Of a DNA stretch of 64,000 nt, positions 63,252 to 64,000 are shown piece after piece (the first letter of the stretch is position 1; the number at the start of each line of letters is the position of its first letter). The notes beneath the pieces are model-generated. The model had not been told where the DNA came from. It saw nothing but the letters and a program-made list of their open reading frames with translations, and made no database searches. Source of the stretch: an uncultured Oscillospiraceae bacterium (GTDB lineage Bacteria; Bacillota; Clostridia; Oscillospirales; Ruminococcaceae); assembly GCA_934481385.1 (NCBI GenBank), contig CAKSPD010000002.1, positions 62,001 through 126,000 on the forward strand, read 5' to 3'. The position numbers were made by a program, and so were the translations under genes.

Positions 63252-64000
63252 TCAGATTATCTCTCCGTTTCCTATGTGTATTATTCTGCCCTTGATTTCA
63301 GGCAGTAACGCACTTTCATTGCAGGTTGTTATAAATACCTGCATATTTTTTATTATATCAAATACAAGCCTCTGCCGGCTTTCGTCAAGCTCGCCCATAA
63401 CATCATCAAGAAAGACAACGGGAGCTTCACGGCTCTTGCGGGAATATATTTCTGCCTGTGCAAGTTTTATGACAAGTGCAATGCTTTTTATCTGTCCCTG
63501 CGAGCCGAAATCCTTTGCACTGCATTTATTGATTTTGATTATTATATCATCACGGTTTGCACCGGTATGTGTACAGCCTGTTTTTATATCATAGGCTGTC
63601 ATTTCACGCATTTTTTCGTAATAACGCTGTTCAGCGTTTATTTCAGAAAAATTTTCAAAGTCCTGTTCTTTGAAAACATTGGAGTGATAAAAAATTTCAA
63701 GTATTTCATTTTCGCCTGTTATCCTGCTGTAAAGCTTTTTTGCAGTTTCACTGAGCTGTTTTATATATTCATGACGCATATATGATATATATGCACCCTC
63801 TTTTGATGCCTGTCTGTCCCATGCATCAAGTTCCTGTGCTTTTGCATTTCCCTGAAAAATGCTTTTTAGCAGGGCATTCCTCTGATTCATAATTACGCTG
63901 TGCCTTGTGATATGGGAAACTGATGCAGGATTAAGCTGTGAATATGCCATATCAGTAAAATTACGCCTTTTTTCAGGTGAACCCTTTATTATTTCTGTAT
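63252..64000 (-). CDS. recF: DNA repair protein RecF (N-terminal part outside window)
   Basis: SMC-like ATPase that acts with RecO/RecR to load RecA on gapped DNA. About 249 residues from the C-terminal part are visible; the N terminus with Walker A is beyond 64000. GSPEKRRNFTDMAYSQLNP, reading in from the right edge, is typical of RecF, as are the signature FGSQGQIKSIALVIKLAQ, the Walker B/D-loop VVFLDDVMGELDESR and the end FITTCNESALLPEIKG. It is the first visible gene of the recF-remB-gyrB-ycxB-gyrA order. Confidence 0.97.
   Translation of the reverse strand, partial: TEIIKGSPEKRRNFTDMAYSQLNPASVSHITRHSVIMNQRNALLKSIFQGNAKAQELDAWDRQASKEGAYISYMRHEYIKQLSETAKKLYSRITGENEILEIFYHSNVFKEQDFENFSEINAEQRYYEKMREMTAYDIKTGCTHTGANRDDIIIKINKCSAKDFGSQGQIKSIALVIKLAQAEIYSRKSREAPVVFLDDVMGELDESRQRLVFDIIKNMQVFITTCNESALLPEIKGRIIHIGNGEII

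Overview
The window looks like the chromosome of a low-GC, spore-forming member of the Clostridia, most likely Ruminococcaceae/Oscillospirales. Supporting signs are Firmicutes-type ribosome binding sites and TTGACA-17-TATAAT promoters, the sporulation genes spoIID and spoIVB, a MntP/YtaF-family membrane protein, a secreted protein with a C-terminal dockerin, a Cys-rich DUF6472-like protein, and the gene order recF-remB-gyrB-ycxB-gyrA. That last order is usual near the replication origin of Firmicutes. No phage, insertion sequence, transposase or CRISPR array was found.

Layout. 1-7.3 kb (minus strand): citrate synthase, an FG-GAP-like lipoprotein, an OmpR-type response regulator, its histidine kinase, a DUF1385 membrane protein, prmC and the 5' part of recA, so closely spaced that they could be one operon. 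7.4-12.3 kb: spoIID, purB, comFC, a small lipoprotein, a MntP/YtaF-type membrane protein and a YkgJ-type Cys-cluster protein. 12.4-15.8 kb (plus): a large polytopic membrane protein coupled to a GT2 glycosyltransferase. 15.9-32.1 kb (minus): a 16-kb sortase-dependent pilus locus. In transcription order it holds a coiled-coil protein, a dedicated signal peptidase I, a 3419-residue surface protein, the major pilin, a class C sortase, a basal-type pilin, a second sortase and a membrane-anchored BIG2 protein. 32.3-37.9 kb: aquaporin, a GNAT acetyltransferase with the Cys-rich protein, a YfhO-family membrane protein, tRNA-Thr(CGT) and a radical SAM protein. 38-57 kb (mostly plus): a HAD-like protein lacking its nucleophile, a MATE transporter, rimM, trmD, ptsH, spoIVB (minus), a GDPD fused to a membrane domain, the dockerin protein (minus), a TIM-barrel isomerase, nrdR, an RsuA-type pseudouridine synthase, an MsmX-type ABC ATPase, secD, secF, pspA, a phosphoesterase and ilvE. 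57-57.8 kb: a divergent XRE regulator/small membrane protein pair with two matching palindromic operators. 57.8-64 kb (minus): gyrA, a YcxB-like protein, gyrB, remB and recF (5' end outside the window).

The most unusual content is the pilus locus. In the giant surface protein two Cna_B (isopeptide-type) domains appear to be split at the same loop by inserted cargo. One carries a complete SGNH/GDSL hydrolase, the other a BIG2 array plus a beta-sandwich-like domain. The major pilin has its own consensus promoter inside the operon, and two mutually exclusive hairpins lie between pilin and sortase. With the dockerin protein and the polysaccharide-type glycosyltransferases, this suggests a gut or rumen bacterium with an elaborate, possibly enzymatic, surface adhesion apparatus. 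All assignments were made by reading the sequence; no database search was run.
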